A DNA stretch of 32,972 nt from Phycisphaerae bacterium (lineage in GTDB: Bacteria > Planctomycetota > Phycisphaerae > Sedimentisphaerales > Anaerohalosphaeraceae). The notes beneath the pieces are model-generated. The model searched no databases. It was not told the origin of the DNA and was given only the letters and a program-made list of their open reading frames with translations. Position 1 is the stretch's first letter. Every line of letters begins with the position of its first letter. The position numbers and the translations under genes were made by a program. Location of the stretch: positions 1 to 32,972 of the forward strand of contig JAOUFG010000021.1 in NCBI GenBank assembly GCA_029858345.1. The letters run 5' to 3'. Shown in pieces: positions 18,089-27,497 of the stretch.

Positions 18089-18110
18089 GAATAACAATCC
18101 AATAGATTAA

Positions 18111-18138
18111 AAGGCCGGCAATTGCCGGCCTTTTTTTT
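18111..18138. terminator. bidirectional intrinsic terminator
   Basis: The perfect palindrome AAGGCCGGCA/TGCCGGCCTT (18111-18132) is followed by T-tract on the plus strand, and preceded by AAAA that gives a short T-tract on the minus strand. It sits between two convergent genes and should end transcription from both. Confidence 0.92.
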
Positions 18139-18162
18139 GCGTCATTGATGATGTGACGGGCA

Positions 18163-19122
18163 TTATGAAATATCCGAAATAACGCTCTCGACCAAAGAAA
18201 TCAACGCCTCTCTGGCAGGAGCCGGAATAAACGTCTCCAAGAGATGGCAGGCCTTATCGGTGTATTTTCTCACCGATTCTTTGGCATAGTCAATGCTTCC
18301 ACTCTGCCGCATTTGCTTTGTCAATTCCCGAACATCTGCACAATCCGTTATTTGCTCAATAAGAGCCGGTTTCTGCTCTTGATTGTGGTTGATCCAGTGG
18401 ATCACCGGCAGCGTTAACTTTTTCTCCAACAGATCGGTACCAAGCGTCTTGCCCTCCTGTTTTTCCGTTGACAGGATATCCCGCAAATCATCGGCGATCT
18501 GAAATGCCAGTCCATATTGAAAGCCGAATTTACTCAATGTCTTGGTCTGCTCCTTCGAAGCCCCCGCAGCCATTGCTCCTAATTGACAACTGCAGCGGAA
18601 AAGGGCCGCCGTTTTCGCCTCGATGATCTGGAAATAATCCTGTTCGGTCAACGACCATGACCCTTTCAGAAGATTTTGTTTTAGCTCTCCCTCACAGAGC
18701 GTCTGGGCCGTTTGGCACAGTATCTGGCCGGTGCCGTTAAATTGAGACAATGCGCCGAGTGTAAATGCCCGGCTCAGCAGGAAATCCCCCAGCAGCACCG
18801 CCGCGGTATTGCCCCAGAGCGCATTGGCACTGGCCTGACCGCGGCGCAGTTGTGCTTTATCGATCACGTCGTCATGCAGCAGCGACGCCCGGTGGATCAA
18901 TTCGACCATCACCGCAAGGTCAATGTGCTCGGGGCGAATCTCTGAAATGAGTTTGCCGGATAACAGGACTAGCGCAGGTCGGAGCATTTTCCCCTGCCGT
19001 TTGGAAATCTCCTGAAGAACCCCGGAAAGATCGCTGTCCGAGATTTCGTATTGACGGTCAATTTTCTGCCGAACCGCAAGCATCTCGGTTTGAATCAGGT
19101 TGTAATGGTCCTGTAATTTCAT
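18163..19122 (-). CDS. polyprenyl diphosphate synthase
   Basis: This 319-aa trans-isoprenyl diphosphate synthase condenses isopentenyl diphosphate onto an allylic primer. The first Asp-rich motif is DDVID (84-88), the second DDLRD (211-215), and GKMLRP stands for the usual GKRLRP. The residues just before the first Asp motif (IHRASLLHDD) lack bulky aromatic blocks, so a long product such as a quinone side chain is likely, but length cannot be fixed by eye. It is the last gene of a long minus-strand series, 34 bases after ilvE, and ends at a bidirectional terminator. Confidence 0.93.
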   Translation of the reverse strand: MKLQDHYNLIQTEMLAVRQKIDRQYEISDSDLSGVLQEISKRQGKMLRPALVLLSGKLISEIRPEHIDLAVMVELIHRASLLHDDVIDKAQLRRGQASANALWGNTAAVLLGDFLLSRAFTLGALSQFNGTGQILCQTAQTLCEGELKQNLLKGSWSLTEQDYFQIIEAKTAALFRCSCQLGAMAAGASKEQTKTLSKFGFQYGLAFQIADDLRDILSTEKQEGKTLGTDLLEKKLTLPVIHWINHNQEQKPALIEQITDCADVRELTKQMRQSGSIDYAKESVRKYTDKACHLLETFIPAPAREALISLVESVISDIS

Positions 19123-19156
19123 TTTCGCGGCACTCTATGCGGGTTGGATGGAATTC

Positions 19157-20014
19157 TCAGGAACGGGCATAGTCAAAGAACAATTTTCGCAGCCGCTTTG
19201 TGACCGGACCGGGAACACCACCCCCGATGACACGCCCATCCATCTCGACGACACCGATCACCTCCGCCGCGGTTCCCGTCAAAAACATTTCATCGGCAAC
19301 ATACAGATCGAACCGGGTCAGATCTTTCTCCTGGACGCCAATGCCTTCCTTTTTCGCCAGCTTAATCACAACATCACGGGTGATGCCGTCCAAAGACCCG
19401 GCCTGAGTCGGCGGTGCACAGACGACGCCATTGCGGACGGTAAAGACATTGTCACCGCTGGCCTCGGCAACGTAGCCCAGATGATTATACATAATCGCCT
19501 CGGCGGCACCGGCTTGAATCGCCTCGATTTTGGCGAGGATATTGTTCAGATAGTTCAAGCTCTTGACCTGCGGCGGGCAGGACAGGGGATGGTTGCGAAT
19601 CGACGAAACACTAACGACCTTCAGACCTTTTTCGTAGAGTTCCTCCGGATAGAGCCGAATCTCACTGGCAATAATGATGGTGGCTCCGTTTTTACAGATG
19701 AAGGGATTCAACCCCAGGTCCCCGACACCTCGTGTTACGATCAGACGGATATACCCTTCCTGCACATTGTTGGCTCGAACCGTCTGTTCCATCGCATCGG
19801 CCAGCGTTTCAATGTCCATGGGAATATCCAGCATAATCACTTTCGCCGATTCATACAGGCGTTTGAGATGGGCCGGCCCTTCGAAGACGTTGCCGTTATA
19901 GACCCGAATGCCCTCGAACACGCCGTCGCCGTACAGCAAACCGTGATCAAAAACGGACACTTTCGCATCCCGCTCATCCACTAATCCATCATTCAACCAA
20001 ATTTTTAATCCCAT
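19157..20014 (-). CDS. ilvE: branched-chain amino acid aminotransferase
   Basis: This fold-type IV PLP enzyme (285 aa) transfers amino groups to branched-chain keto acids. The PLP lysine is Lys151 in PPQVKSLNYLNNILAK, and FDHGLLYGDGVFEGIRVY and VTRGVGDLGLN are typical. The distinction from D-amino-acid transaminase rests on the N-terminal FEGIRVY motif and is not certain. The next upstream gene (lolD-like) ends 43 bases away, across a weak GACGCC/GGCGTC stem, so partial operon linkage is likely. Confidence 0.9.
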   Translation of the reverse strand: MGLKIWLNDGLVDERDAKVSVFDHGLLYGDGVFEGIRVYNGNVFEGPAHLKRLYESAKVIMLDIPMDIETLADAMEQTVRANNVQEGYIRLIVTRGVGDLGLNPFICKNGATIIIASEIRLYPEELYEKGLKVVSVSSIRNHPLSCPPQVKSLNYLNNILAKIEAIQAGAAEAIMYNHLGYVAEASGDNVFTVRNGVVCAPPTQAGSLDGITRDVVIKLAKKEGIGVQEKDLTRFDLYVADEMFLTGTAAEVIGVVEMDGRVIGGGVPGPVTKRLRKLFFDYARS

Positions 20015-20057
20015 CTTTTACTCCACAATTAGGACGCCTGAATCCTGAAATCGGCGT

Positions 20058-20747
20058 CTATTCCTGTACTTTTCCGTCGATCAGCCGAATGACACGCGAG
20101 GCCTGCGATGCGATCCGCTCATCATGCGTCACCATAATAATGGTCTGACCTTCGTCATGCAATCCTTTTAAGGCCTCTAAGATACCATGTCCTGTCCGAG
20201 AGTCAAGGTTTCCTGTCGGTTCATCCGCTAAAAGCAGAGGCGGCTGGTTGATCAGCGCCCGGGCAATCGCAACCCGCTGCCGCTCGCCGCCGGATAATTC
20301 ATAGGGTTTGTGCCGGAGCCGCTCTTTGAGGCCAAACCGTTCCAATAATTGATGGGCCCTCTCGCGGGTCCTGGATTTGAGTGACATCCAGCCCAAAAGC
20401 CCGGCCGAGGCCATGGCCGGCGCCATGACATTTTCCAATACCGTTAATTCGTCCAAAAGATGGTAAAACTGAAAAACAAACCCCACCTCTTTATTGCGAA
20501 AATGGTTCAATTTGCCCCATCGCAGGCCGGCCAGGTTCTGTTTTTGATAAAACACCGAGCCACTGTTGGGCCTGTCCAATGCCCCCAGAATATGCAACAG
20601 CGTGCTTTTTCCGCTGCCGGAAGCCCCGACGACCGCCACAAACCGCCCCTTTTCAATGGTCAGGTTAACGCCGCGAAGTACGTCCAGTTTGGTTTTGCCC
20701 ATCGTGTAGGATTTGGTTATGTTTTCTGCTTTAATCATTGTTTCCAT
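20058..20747 (-). CDS. lolD: LolD-like ABC transporter ATPase
   Basis: This 229-aa ATPase belongs to the LolD/MacB-type family. Walker A is GASGSGKST (41-49), the signature [14 protein letters not shown] starts at 151, Walker B is LLLADE (171-176), and a D-loop GNLDSRTG follows. With the two FtsX-like permeases just upstream (gap 14 bases) it makes a LolCDE-like complex, which releases lipoproteins from the inner membrane for transport outward. A MacB-type or other exporter cannot be excluded, but the one-ATPase, two-permease arrangement behind lysS favours LolCDE. Confidence 0.9.
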   Translation of the reverse strand: METMIKAENITKSYTMGKTKLDVLRGVNLTIEKGRFVAVVGASGSGKSTLLHILGALDRPNSGSVFYQKQNLAGLRWGKLNHFRNKEVGFVFQFYHLLDELTVLENVMAPAMASAGLLGWMSLKSRTRERAHQLLERFGLKERLRHKPYELSGGERQRVAIARALINQPPLLLADEPTGNLDSRTGHGILEALKGLHDEGQTIIMVTHDERIASQASRVIRLIDGKVQE

Positions 20748-20761
20748 TGTCTCTCTGTTTC

Positions 20762-22111
20762 CTATAGCTGATTGACCTGCAAACTCTGCACGGGCCTTTT
20801 GCGGGCGGCCTGTAAACTGGGAACCACCGCCCCGATCATGCAGGCAAGCATGGCCGAACCGACGATACTTGCCAGCACATCCATTTCGACTTTATTGGGT
20901 ATTTTTCCAATCGCGTAAACGCTGCGGTCCCAGAGCTGCCAGTGGTAATGCTCATAAAGCCATCCTTCGATATCATTAACTTTATATAAAAACGCCCATC
21001 CGGCAGCCGACCCAATCAAGACACCGATCAACGCGATATACACCGAAAACAGCAGGAACATGCATACAATATCAGATAGGGATATGCCGATACTTTTCAG
21101 GATGCCAATGTCTTTGCTCTTGTGGCTGATGATCATATACAGTACCACAAAGACAATAAAGACCGTAATCACCCCCAGCATTAAAAAGAGCATCGTCATC
21201 ATGGTCTGCTCTTTTTCCATCGGTGCGATCGTACTGCGGCGGTTTTCCTGCCAGCTCTGCACGCGAACATTAGCAAACAAATCCCCGCCGGGACGGCTGG
21301 CGTTTTGAGCGGCAAACTCATTCCATCGCTGCCGGACTTCTTCCACGCTCGCTCGCTGGGAAACGCCCTTTTGAAATTTAATGTGGAGCGAACTGATACG
21401 CTTGATCGGAATGTCCATGCCGCACAGGGTCTGGGCCTGTTCCAGCGGAACGTACACGACCATTCCGTCCACTTTGACCAATCCGCTGTGACTGTCATCA
21501 CTATAAGAAAATGTTTTGGTGCTGACCATATCGATGGACCGCTGCAGGCCGCCCTTGATATTCAGCGGAAATACACTCAGCATCAGGTTGTACTGTCCCG
21601 GCTGCGGCGCATGAGCATAACTGCCGTCCGGCTGTCGATAGGAAGGCGATAGGTCAATACCGAGAATGCAGCCATCGGCCTGCGGAGCGTACATCGGGCT
21701 GAACGCCAACGCCGGATTTTCCCGGCGATAGTACAGTGTTTCGGCAAAGTTGGTCGCCTGCGAATGCAGCATCGGATCGACACCGTGCACCTCAACACCC
21801 ATGTTCCAGTCTCTACCGGGCTGGCTTAATAATCCAACGCCCCTAACGACGGGGGAAACCGCTTCGATAGTGGGCTGTTTTTGCAAAAACTCCATAAGCT
21901 CTTCGTAATAGCCGAATCCCACCAGTGAATCGGATGCGATGATGCAGTCACCGGCGTAGTCGTGGTTTTTCTGCTTAAAATCCCGCACCAGTCCGTTCAT
22001 GACCGTCATGACCACCAGCACGATGAATACGCAAAGCGCCACCGCCGTGACCGCCAGAATCGAAATCGGTCGCTTAAAAAAGTACCGCCATGCCAATAAC
22101 CACTTAATCAT
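20762..22111 (-). CDS. LolC/LolE-like ABC transporter permease
   Basis: This 449-aa permease has the MacB/FtsX plan: one N-terminal transmembrane helix (ISILAVTAVALCVFIVLVVM), a large periplasmic domain (about 45-320), then three C-terminal helices, the first with LFLMLGVITVFIVFVVLYMI. The cytoplasmic loop HKSKDIGILKSIG is the coupling segment that contacts the ATPase, as in LolC/LolE. It pairs with the permease at 22148 and the ATPase at 20058. The 36-base spacer to the next gene includes three near-repeats of AGTTC(T/A)T. Confidence 0.88.
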   Translation of the reverse strand: MIKWLLAWRYFFKRPISILAVTAVALCVFIVLVVMTVMNGLVRDFKQKNHDYAGDCIIASDSLVGFGYYEELMEFLQKQPTIEAVSPVVRGVGLLSQPGRDWNMGVEVHGVDPMLHSQATNFAETLYYRRENPALAFSPMYAPQADGCILGIDLSPSYRQPDGSYAHAPQPGQYNLMLSVFPLNIKGGLQRSIDMVSTKTFSYSDDSHSGLVKVDGMVVYVPLEQAQTLCGMDIPIKRISSLHIKFQKGVSQRASVEEVRQRWNEFAAQNASRPGGDLFANVRVQSWQENRRSTIAPMEKEQTMMTMLFLMLGVITVFIVFVVLYMIISHKSKDIGILKSIGISLSDIVCMFLLFSVYIALIGVLIGSAAGWAFLYKVNDIEGWLYEHYHWQLWDRSVYAIGKIPNKVEMDVLASIVGSAMLACMIGAVVPSLQAARKRPVQSLQVNQL

Positions 22112-22147
22112 TATTCAGTTCTTAGTTCATAGTTCGTCGTTGGTAGA

Positions 22148-23497
22148 TTATTCGTACTGCAGGGTTTCCACCGGTTTGACTCGCGCTGCTGCTACGGCCG
22201 GAATTAACGAGCCAATTGCCGCCGCCGTAATACCGGCACCTGTTACCCACAGCACCGAGCCCCAATGCATCGTGTTGGGAATTTGCGTGAACATATAGGT
22301 GCTGGCCTTCCAGAGCTTGAGCCCAAAGACAGATGCAATCGCTTGTTCAATCGCGTTAATGTTATCAATAATCAGCCAGCCCAGCCCGATGCCCGCAATC
22401 GCGCCGACAATTCCCACGACGACCCCAAAAAGAACAAACATGCCCGCCACAGAGGGATTGGACAGGCCGCAGCTTTTCAGGATGCCGATATCTTTGCGGC
22501 GGGTCATAACGATCAGGTAAAAAATACAGAACACCAGCAGGATAATCCCGGCGCTGACCAATCCAAAAATGAATAATAACACTTTCATTTGCTTCTTGTA
22601 CTCACCGATCAACTGGGCCTGCATGCGTTTGGTTGAAATGATCGTCACAAAGTCGGACCAGTTATACCGGTCGCCTGCAAAATCGCGCCAGATGCCGCGA
22701 ATCACCAGTGTCGCGGCTTCCGCGTCAGCACCGGGCGCCAGGCGGATATGCAGCATATTCGCACAGGTTGCTTCGTCCGGATGCAGTTGGGCCGACAGGG
22801 CCCCTATCGGCAGCAGCACCAGGGATTCGTCAAACTCATTGATGCCGGTTCGGACCACATCGGCCAGCGAAAATTTGATGACTCTTCGCGAAAAGCGCAC
22901 TTGTGACGTTTCTGTGTTTTGCGGGTCCTGAATGACGGTGCCGGTCGTCAGCGCCATCGGCCGGCCGAGCATTCCTTTGACCGCATCAATATCGTACTCA
23001 TCCGTCAATTCATCGGGCTGGGTTAAAAGGCCGATCGCCGCAATTCCGCCTGCGGCGTCGGGATTATCCGGAACCGTAAAACGGATATCCGGACGGCCGT
23101 TGTCTTTCTGGAAGAGCATCGCCTCATTCAATGGGGTCACGGCAAGAGCACGTGACGGTTCAATGCCCCAGACGCGGGTCGCTTTTACTTTTCCGGGGGA
23201 TGATAACAATAAGCCCTGGCTTCTGAGGACGGCGGTGGCCGATTCAATGCTTTCGGCTTGGTTTAAACGATCAATGAAGGCATCGTATTCGGTCAGGGTC
23301 TTGCCCGGAGGCGCTTCAAAAACAACATCGCCGAGATATTGACCGACACTGTTTTCAACTGCATTGATGAAACCGGTAAAAAGACTGTCCGTCACGATCA
23401 GCAACGCACAACTGAGCATGACTGCCGCCATGCTGAGAATGACAATCCTGCGATGCTGAAGATAACGAAGACATAATAAGATACTGATCTGCTTCAA
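22148..23497 (-). CDS. LolC/LolE-like ABC transporter permease
   Basis: The second permease is also 449 aa and has the same plan: N-terminal helix (IVILSMAAVMLSCALLIV), a periplasmic domain, and C-terminal helices starting near VLLFIFGLVSAGIILLVFC. The coupling segment is TRRKDIGILKSCGLSNPSV. The two permeases share only the family pattern by eye, so they probably form a heterodimer as LolC and LolE do. It is first in the transporter group, separated from lysS by a repeat-rich 98-base spacer. Confidence 0.88.
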   Translation of the reverse strand: MKQISILLCLRYLQHRRIVILSMAAVMLSCALLIVTDSLFTGFINAVENSVGQYLGDVVFEAPPGKTLTEYDAFIDRLNQAESIESATAVLRSQGLLLSSPGKVKATRVWGIEPSRALAVTPLNEAMLFQKDNGRPDIRFTVPDNPDAAGGIAAIGLLTQPDELTDEYDIDAVKGMLGRPMALTTGTVIQDPQNTETSQVRFSRRVIKFSLADVVRTGINEFDESLVLLPIGALSAQLHPDEATCANMLHIRLAPGADAEAATLVIRGIWRDFAGDRYNWSDFVTIISTKRMQAQLIGEYKKQMKVLLFIFGLVSAGIILLVFCIFYLIVMTRRKDIGILKSCGLSNPSVAGMFVLFGVVVGIVGAIAGIGLGWLIIDNINAIEQAIASVFGLKLWKASTYMFTQIPNTMHWGSVLWVTGAGITAAAIGSLIPAVAAARVKPVETLQYE

Positions 23498-23519
23498 ACC
23501 TTACCTTCCTTGATTTTAA

Positions 23520-23594
23520 CCACGGATCTCACGGATTTTTGCGGATTGTTAAAAAATTTATAAAAAAATCCGTGTAAATCTGCGGAATCCGTGG
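23520..23594. repeat. 75-bp imperfect inverted repeat (MITE-like)
   Basis: The ends CCACGGAT and ATCCGTGG are exact complements, and the inner arms ACGGATTTTT (23531-23540) and AAAAATCCGT (23564-23573) are a perfect 10-bp pair. It lies between lysS and the next permease gene, one base from the lysS stop codon. Confidence 0.8.
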
Positions 23595-23595
23595 T

Positions 23596-25107
23596 TTATA
23601 TTTTTTCCTCTGTAACCTCTGTGTCCTCTGTGGCAAAATTCGTTTTAGCTGTCAGCGGCTTCAACAGGGGGAACAGGACGACGTCCCGAATGCTGGTGGC
23701 GTTGGTCAGCAGCATGATCAACCGATCGATGCCGACGCCCAGGCCGCCTGCCGGAGGCATGCCGTATTTCAGGGCATTGACAAAATCCTCGTCCATCTTG
23801 GCCATGGTTTCCTCGGTGGACAGTCCGCGAAGCTGGCTGCGGAAGTTGGCTTCCTGCACATCCGGATCGTTCAGTTCGGTGTAAGCATTCGCCAGTTCCA
23901 TTTTCCCGATGAACAATTCGAACCGCTCCGCATAGCGAGGGTCGGCCTTGCTCTGCTTTGTTAACGGGCAAATGGCCGCAGGATAATCGATTACAAACGT
24001 CGGATTCACCAGATGCTCTTCTACCGTCGCCTCAAAGACTTCGTTAATCACAACCACGTCATCCATATTTGCTTCGTTGAGTTCAAGCTGCCTCGCCTTG
24101 GCGCGAACGGCGGCAACGTCTTCAATATCGCATCCGGCGTGTTCTTTCAGGAGATCGGCGTATTTCGCCCGCCGCCACGGACGGTAATAATCGATTTCGA
24201 GATTGCCAAAGGGCAGTTTCCAGCCGTCACAATGCTTTTCGATAAGCAGGCAAACCATCTCCTCGGTCAAATCCATCATCACGTTGTAGTCGGCATAGGC
24301 CTGATACAACTCCATCATCGTAAATTCCGGGTTGTGCCGGATACTGAGGCCTTCATTGCGGAAATTGCGATTGATCTCAAAGACTTTTTCCATGCCGCCG
24401 ACCAGAAGCCGTTTCAGAAATAACTCCGGGGCAATCCGCAGAAACAGATCCAGATCCAGTGCGTTGTGGTGCGTCACAAACGGTCGTGCCGCGGCGCCGC
24501 CGGCCAGTGCCTGCATCATCGGCGTTTCCACCTCAAGAAAGCCGCTTTCCGTTAAAAACCGGCGCATGGTTGCAACCATGGCACTGCGCATTTTAAATCG
24601 CTGCATGACCTCCGGATTGGCCCACAGATCGACATACCGCATGCGGTATCGCATATCCACATCGGCCAGCCCATGAAACTTTTCCGGCGGCTGAAGCAGC
24701 ATTTTGCTCAACAGTGTTATCTCTTCAGCCCAGATTGTGATCTCGCCGGTTTTGGTTTTGCCCAGCGAGCCGCGAGCCCCCACGATATCACCCAACTCCA
24801 GCAGTTTCAGAAGCGGCCATTGATCGGCGAGCAGCTTTTGGCTCAGTCCCAACTGAATGGTTCCGCTGGAATCCCGCAAGGTGATAAAAATCAGTTTGCC
24901 AATGTCACGAAGGAGAACGATACGGCCCGCACAGCAGGCGTGCTGGCCCTCGGTGTCGTCGATGTAGCCGGCCTTAACATCTTCGGCAAAACAAACCCCT
25001 TCAAAACGACCGCCATAAGGGTCGATCTGAAACGCTTTCATTTTTTGCAGTTTCTCACGACGCTGCTGTTCAAATTTATTCGTGATACTCGATGCCTGAT
25101 CCGTCAA
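23596..25107 (-). CDS. lysS: lysyl-tRNA synthetase, class II
   Basis: This 503-aa enzyme charges tRNA-Lys. It has an OB-fold anticodon-binding domain (about 55-135), class II motif 2 in NRNFRNEGLSIRHNPEFT (about 245-263) and motif 3 in GLGVGIDRLIML near the C-terminus. The canonical end of the family is at about FPLLKP. The last 19 residues, ending FATEDTEVTEEKI, are additional and coded by a dispersed repeat (23599-23640), so the gene seems to have lost its native stop and gained a repeat-derived tail. It follows the protease gene by 18 bases, suggesting an operon. Confidence 0.96.
   Translation of the reverse strand: MTDQASSITNKFEQQRREKLQKMKAFQIDPYGGRFEGVCFAEDVKAGYIDDTEGQHACCAGRIVLLRDIGKLIFITLRDSSGTIQLGLSQKLLADQWPLLKLLELGDIVGARGSLGKTKTGEITIWAEEITLLSKMLLQPPEKFHGLADVDMRYRMRYVDLWANPEVMQRFKMRSAMVATMRRFLTESGFLEVETPMMQALAGGAAARPFVTHHNALDLDLFLRIAPELFLKRLLVGGMEKVFEINRNFRNEGLSIRHNPEFTMMELYQAYADYNVMMDLTEEMVCLLIEKHCDGWKLPFGNLEIDYYRPWRRAKYADLLKEHAGCDIEDVAAVRAKARQLELNEANMDDVVVINEVFEATVEEHLVNPTFVIDYPAAICPLTKQSKADPRYAERFELFIGKMELANAYTELNDPDVQEANFRSQLRGLSTEETMAKMDEDFVNALKYGMPPAGGLGVGIDRLIMLLTNATSIRDVVLFPLLKPLTAKTNFATEDTEVTEEKI
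23599..23640. repeat. CCTCTGTG-type repeat forming the lysS C-terminus
   Basis: The plus strand has CCTCTGTAA-CCTCTGTGT-CCTCTGTGG, three near-copies of a 9-mer (23607-23633). It matches a dispersed repeat known from many genomes whose translations include TEDTE or HRGHRG peptides (from memory). On the minus strand it codes the last 14 residues of LysS. Confidence 0.65.
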
Positions 25108-25125
25108 AGTAATTCCTTTCCTGGC

Positions 25126-27402
25126 TTACTGCACATCATTTTCAATAGATTGTGCCGATGAATTTTCCGCAACCACCGGATTCAAATCCAGCGTCTGCCC
25201 CTGTGCAACCAGTTTGCTCTGAAGCACCAACAGGCCAATGGAAAGCTGGGGGTCCGCCCGCAGGGTCTCCTGAAGGGTGTGACGATCGGATGAACCGCCG
25301 TTGACGCCGTGATCCGTGCGTGTCAGCACATCATTGCCGCGCTGAATATCAATCATGTCCTTCACTTCATTGTTGAGCATTTCGACATCGACATCCGGCG
25401 CAATTCCCCAATCGTCGCGGCCCAGTTTTTCCATCTGGTAACGATTTTTCACCTGCTGATCGCTGGGCAGATGATAATACGCTATCGTGTACTTAATCTG
25501 GGACCCGCCGCCGGTAAAGGGACTGACAACCTGGACGCTGCCCTTGCCGTAACTGCGCTGCCCGACAAGCGTAGCCCGTTGATATTTGGAATCCTGCAGG
25601 GCGCCGGCAACGATTTCCGAAGCGCTGGCACTGAAATTATTCATCAAAATCACAAGCGGGTAATCCGGGTGAGTACCGCTGCGATGGGCTATTTCATAGG
25701 TCGCAAGTCCCTGCCGCGGGTTACTCTTAACAATCACGCCTTCCTTAATGAACAGGTCGACCACTTCAGCGGCCGCCTTCAGGTATCCGCCGCTGTTAAA
25801 GCGAAGGTCCAGGATAAGACCCGTCATTCCATCCTTTTCCAGTTTACGAAGCACCTCGTCCAGGTCGGGACCGGAACTTTCGGTAAACGCCGTCAAGCGA
25901 ATATAGCCGACCTTATTTTCAGGATCGGCCCAATAGTTCCAATCCCCATTCTCTTCCCGTACCCATCCCCGCAAGGGCTGCACGACAATTCTGTCACGGA
26001 TGATGTCGATCTCTTTGGTTTCGCCGGTCGCCGGTCGCCGGATCGTCAGCGTTACTTTCGTACCTTTCGGCCCGGTAATTTTATCGATGGCACAATAGAT
26101 GGTCATATCTTCGGTGGGCTCGCCATCAACCGCGACGATCTCGTCATCCGCATCCAGCCCCGACGTATAAGCAGGCGTATCCGGCAACAGACTGACCACT
26201 TTCAGAACTCCGGTGCTTTTGGATATCTCGACACCAATGCCGGTAAACTGCTGGGTCATATTCTTTTCGAAATCCTTAACGTTCCACGGCCAGACCAGAT
26301 TCGTAAAAGGATCCAATGACGCCAATGCGGCCTCGGCATAGTGAGCAATCATCACCTCCTGGGGCATCCTTAATGTCTTTGAATTTAATGCCAATGCTTC
26401 ATAAAAAAACTCCGCAGCGGTCCCCATCTTAACGGTTTCGGCATCCTGCAGCGCCGCCGCAAAGCGCGTCTCCAACTCATCCAGGCCCGTGTTCCATTCA
26501 GACACCTGCTCCTTTGAGGCCGTCCAGGCCAACTGTTCGTTTGTCCTGGCCAGCACCTTACCCATCAACCGGCAGCGTGTCAGCGCCTTTTCAGTCATAT
26601 CACGATAATCGACCGGATGAACATAATTTCCGTCGAGCAACTGAAACGCCCGCAAAAACATCTCCACGTCAATCCCTTCGTAGCGGTCAGTGGCGGTTTC
26701 ACCGCAGGTGCTGTTTTTCAGCGACAGTTCAATCGCCGCCAACTCTGTCAATTCATCGGCCTTATCCTTGTAGACCTTGTCATCCTTGTACAGTTCGGTC
26801 AACCAATAATAACAGTGTGCGTAAGCATCCAGCCACTTGCCCTGCTGTTCATTGGTGTCGGCGTTGACTTCCATCGTCGCCAGGATCGTTTGCACAAACG
26901 GATCGCTCATTAACTCCGTTATTTGTTCCGAGAGCGCATATTCACGCGACTGAACCACCGCCATCATCGTTTCATCAATGTCGTTGACGTCCGGCGTATC
27001 TTTGGCGGACACTTTTTCTTTGATTTCTTCGAGTTTCTGCAACTGCTCCTGGTAAGCCGCTTGCCGCTTTTGGTCACGCTGTTTTTCAATCGCAAAATAG
27101 CGATCCACCAATTCCTTCATCTGGCCGGCGGCAGGTTCGGCGGGCGCCTTTTGGAGGAGTTGCCGGGCCTGCTCAAAATCCCCCCGACAGATACTGTCAA
27201 CAATAAGCCGAATGCCCGTTGTCTCCGGAGACGACGGAAGCGACTGCTTCTTTACCGAAACCGATACCGTCCCGGGGTCGCTTTGTTGTTTGGTATCGCA
27301 CGAACTGCCCATCAGGGCCGTCAACCCCAACACGACAACACCGAAACACAATGCCGGTTTTTTCCGGCCGAACTTTATGAGCTTTAGACCCATCATAGAC
27401 AT
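25126..27402 (-). CDS. S41 family carboxy-terminal processing protease
   Basis: The 758-aa protein has a hydrophobic N-terminus ending at GSSC, so it is exported and perhaps a lipoprotein, although the lipobox is atypical. A Gln/Lys-rich helical domain (about 60-400) is followed by a PDZ domain (about 385-470, QQFTGIGVEI to TIRRPATG) and the S41 catalytic domain with NNFSASASEI (catalytic Ser) and SYGKGSVQ (catalytic Lys). Such Tsp/CtpA proteases trim or degrade periplasmic proteins. The length is close to Tsp-type members, not the shorter CtpA. Stop to lysS start is 18 bases. Start choice between the clustered Met codons is not certain. Confidence 0.9.
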   Translation of the reverse strand: MSMMGLKLIKFGRKKPALCFGVVVLGLTALMGSSCDTKQQSDPGTVSVSVKKQSLPSSPETTGIRLIVDSICRGDFEQARQLLQKAPAEPAAGQMKELVDRYFAIEKQRDQKRQAAYQEQLQKLEEIKEKVSAKDTPDVNDIDETMMAVVQSREYALSEQITELMSDPFVQTILATMEVNADTNEQQGKWLDAYAHCYYWLTELYKDDKVYKDKADELTELAAIELSLKNSTCGETATDRYEGIDVEMFLRAFQLLDGNYVHPVDYRDMTEKALTRCRLMGKVLARTNEQLAWTASKEQVSEWNTGLDELETRFAAALQDAETVKMGTAAEFFYEALALNSKTLRMPQEVMIAHYAEAALASLDPFTNLVWPWNVKDFEKNMTQQFTGIGVEISKSTGVLKVVSLLPDTPAYTSGLDADDEIVAVDGEPTEDMTIYCAIDKITGPKGTKVTLTIRRPATGETKEIDIIRDRIVVQPLRGWVREENGDWNYWADPENKVGYIRLTAFTESSGPDLDEVLRKLEKDGMTGLILDLRFNSGGYLKAAAEVVDLFIKEGVIVKSNPRQGLATYEIAHRSGTHPDYPLVILMNNFSASASEIVAGALQDSKYQRATLVGQRSYGKGSVQVVSPFTGGGSQIKYTIAYYHLPSDQQVKNRYQMEKLGRDDWGIAPDVDVEMLNNEVKDMIDIQRGNDVLTRTDHGVNGGSSDRHTLQETLRADPQLSIGLLVLQSKLVAQGQTLDLNPVVAENSSAQSIENDVQ

Positions 27403-27428
27403 ATCTCATATCCTATAAATCAGAACTT

Positions 27429-27454
27429 GGCAGGACGGCTATCGCCGTCCTGCC
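27429..27454. promoter_or_regulatory. strong hairpin between fba and the S41 protease gene
   Basis: The arms GGCAGGACGGC (27429-27439) and GCCGTCCTGCC (27444-27454) form a perfect 11-bp stem with loop TATC. No T-tract follows on either strand, so it is more likely an mRNA-processing or stabilising hairpin, or a partial terminator, than a standard terminator. It lies 43 bases after the fba stop. Confidence 0.55.
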
Positions 27455-27497
27455 GTTAAATTATTCACGCTTACTTTTTCAGCATCGTACCGTCAGT

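Noticed and set aside
20033-20058. GACGCC/GGCGTC stem between lolD-like and ilvE genes
   Set aside because: The loop is long and no T-tract follows, so a terminator call is not supported.
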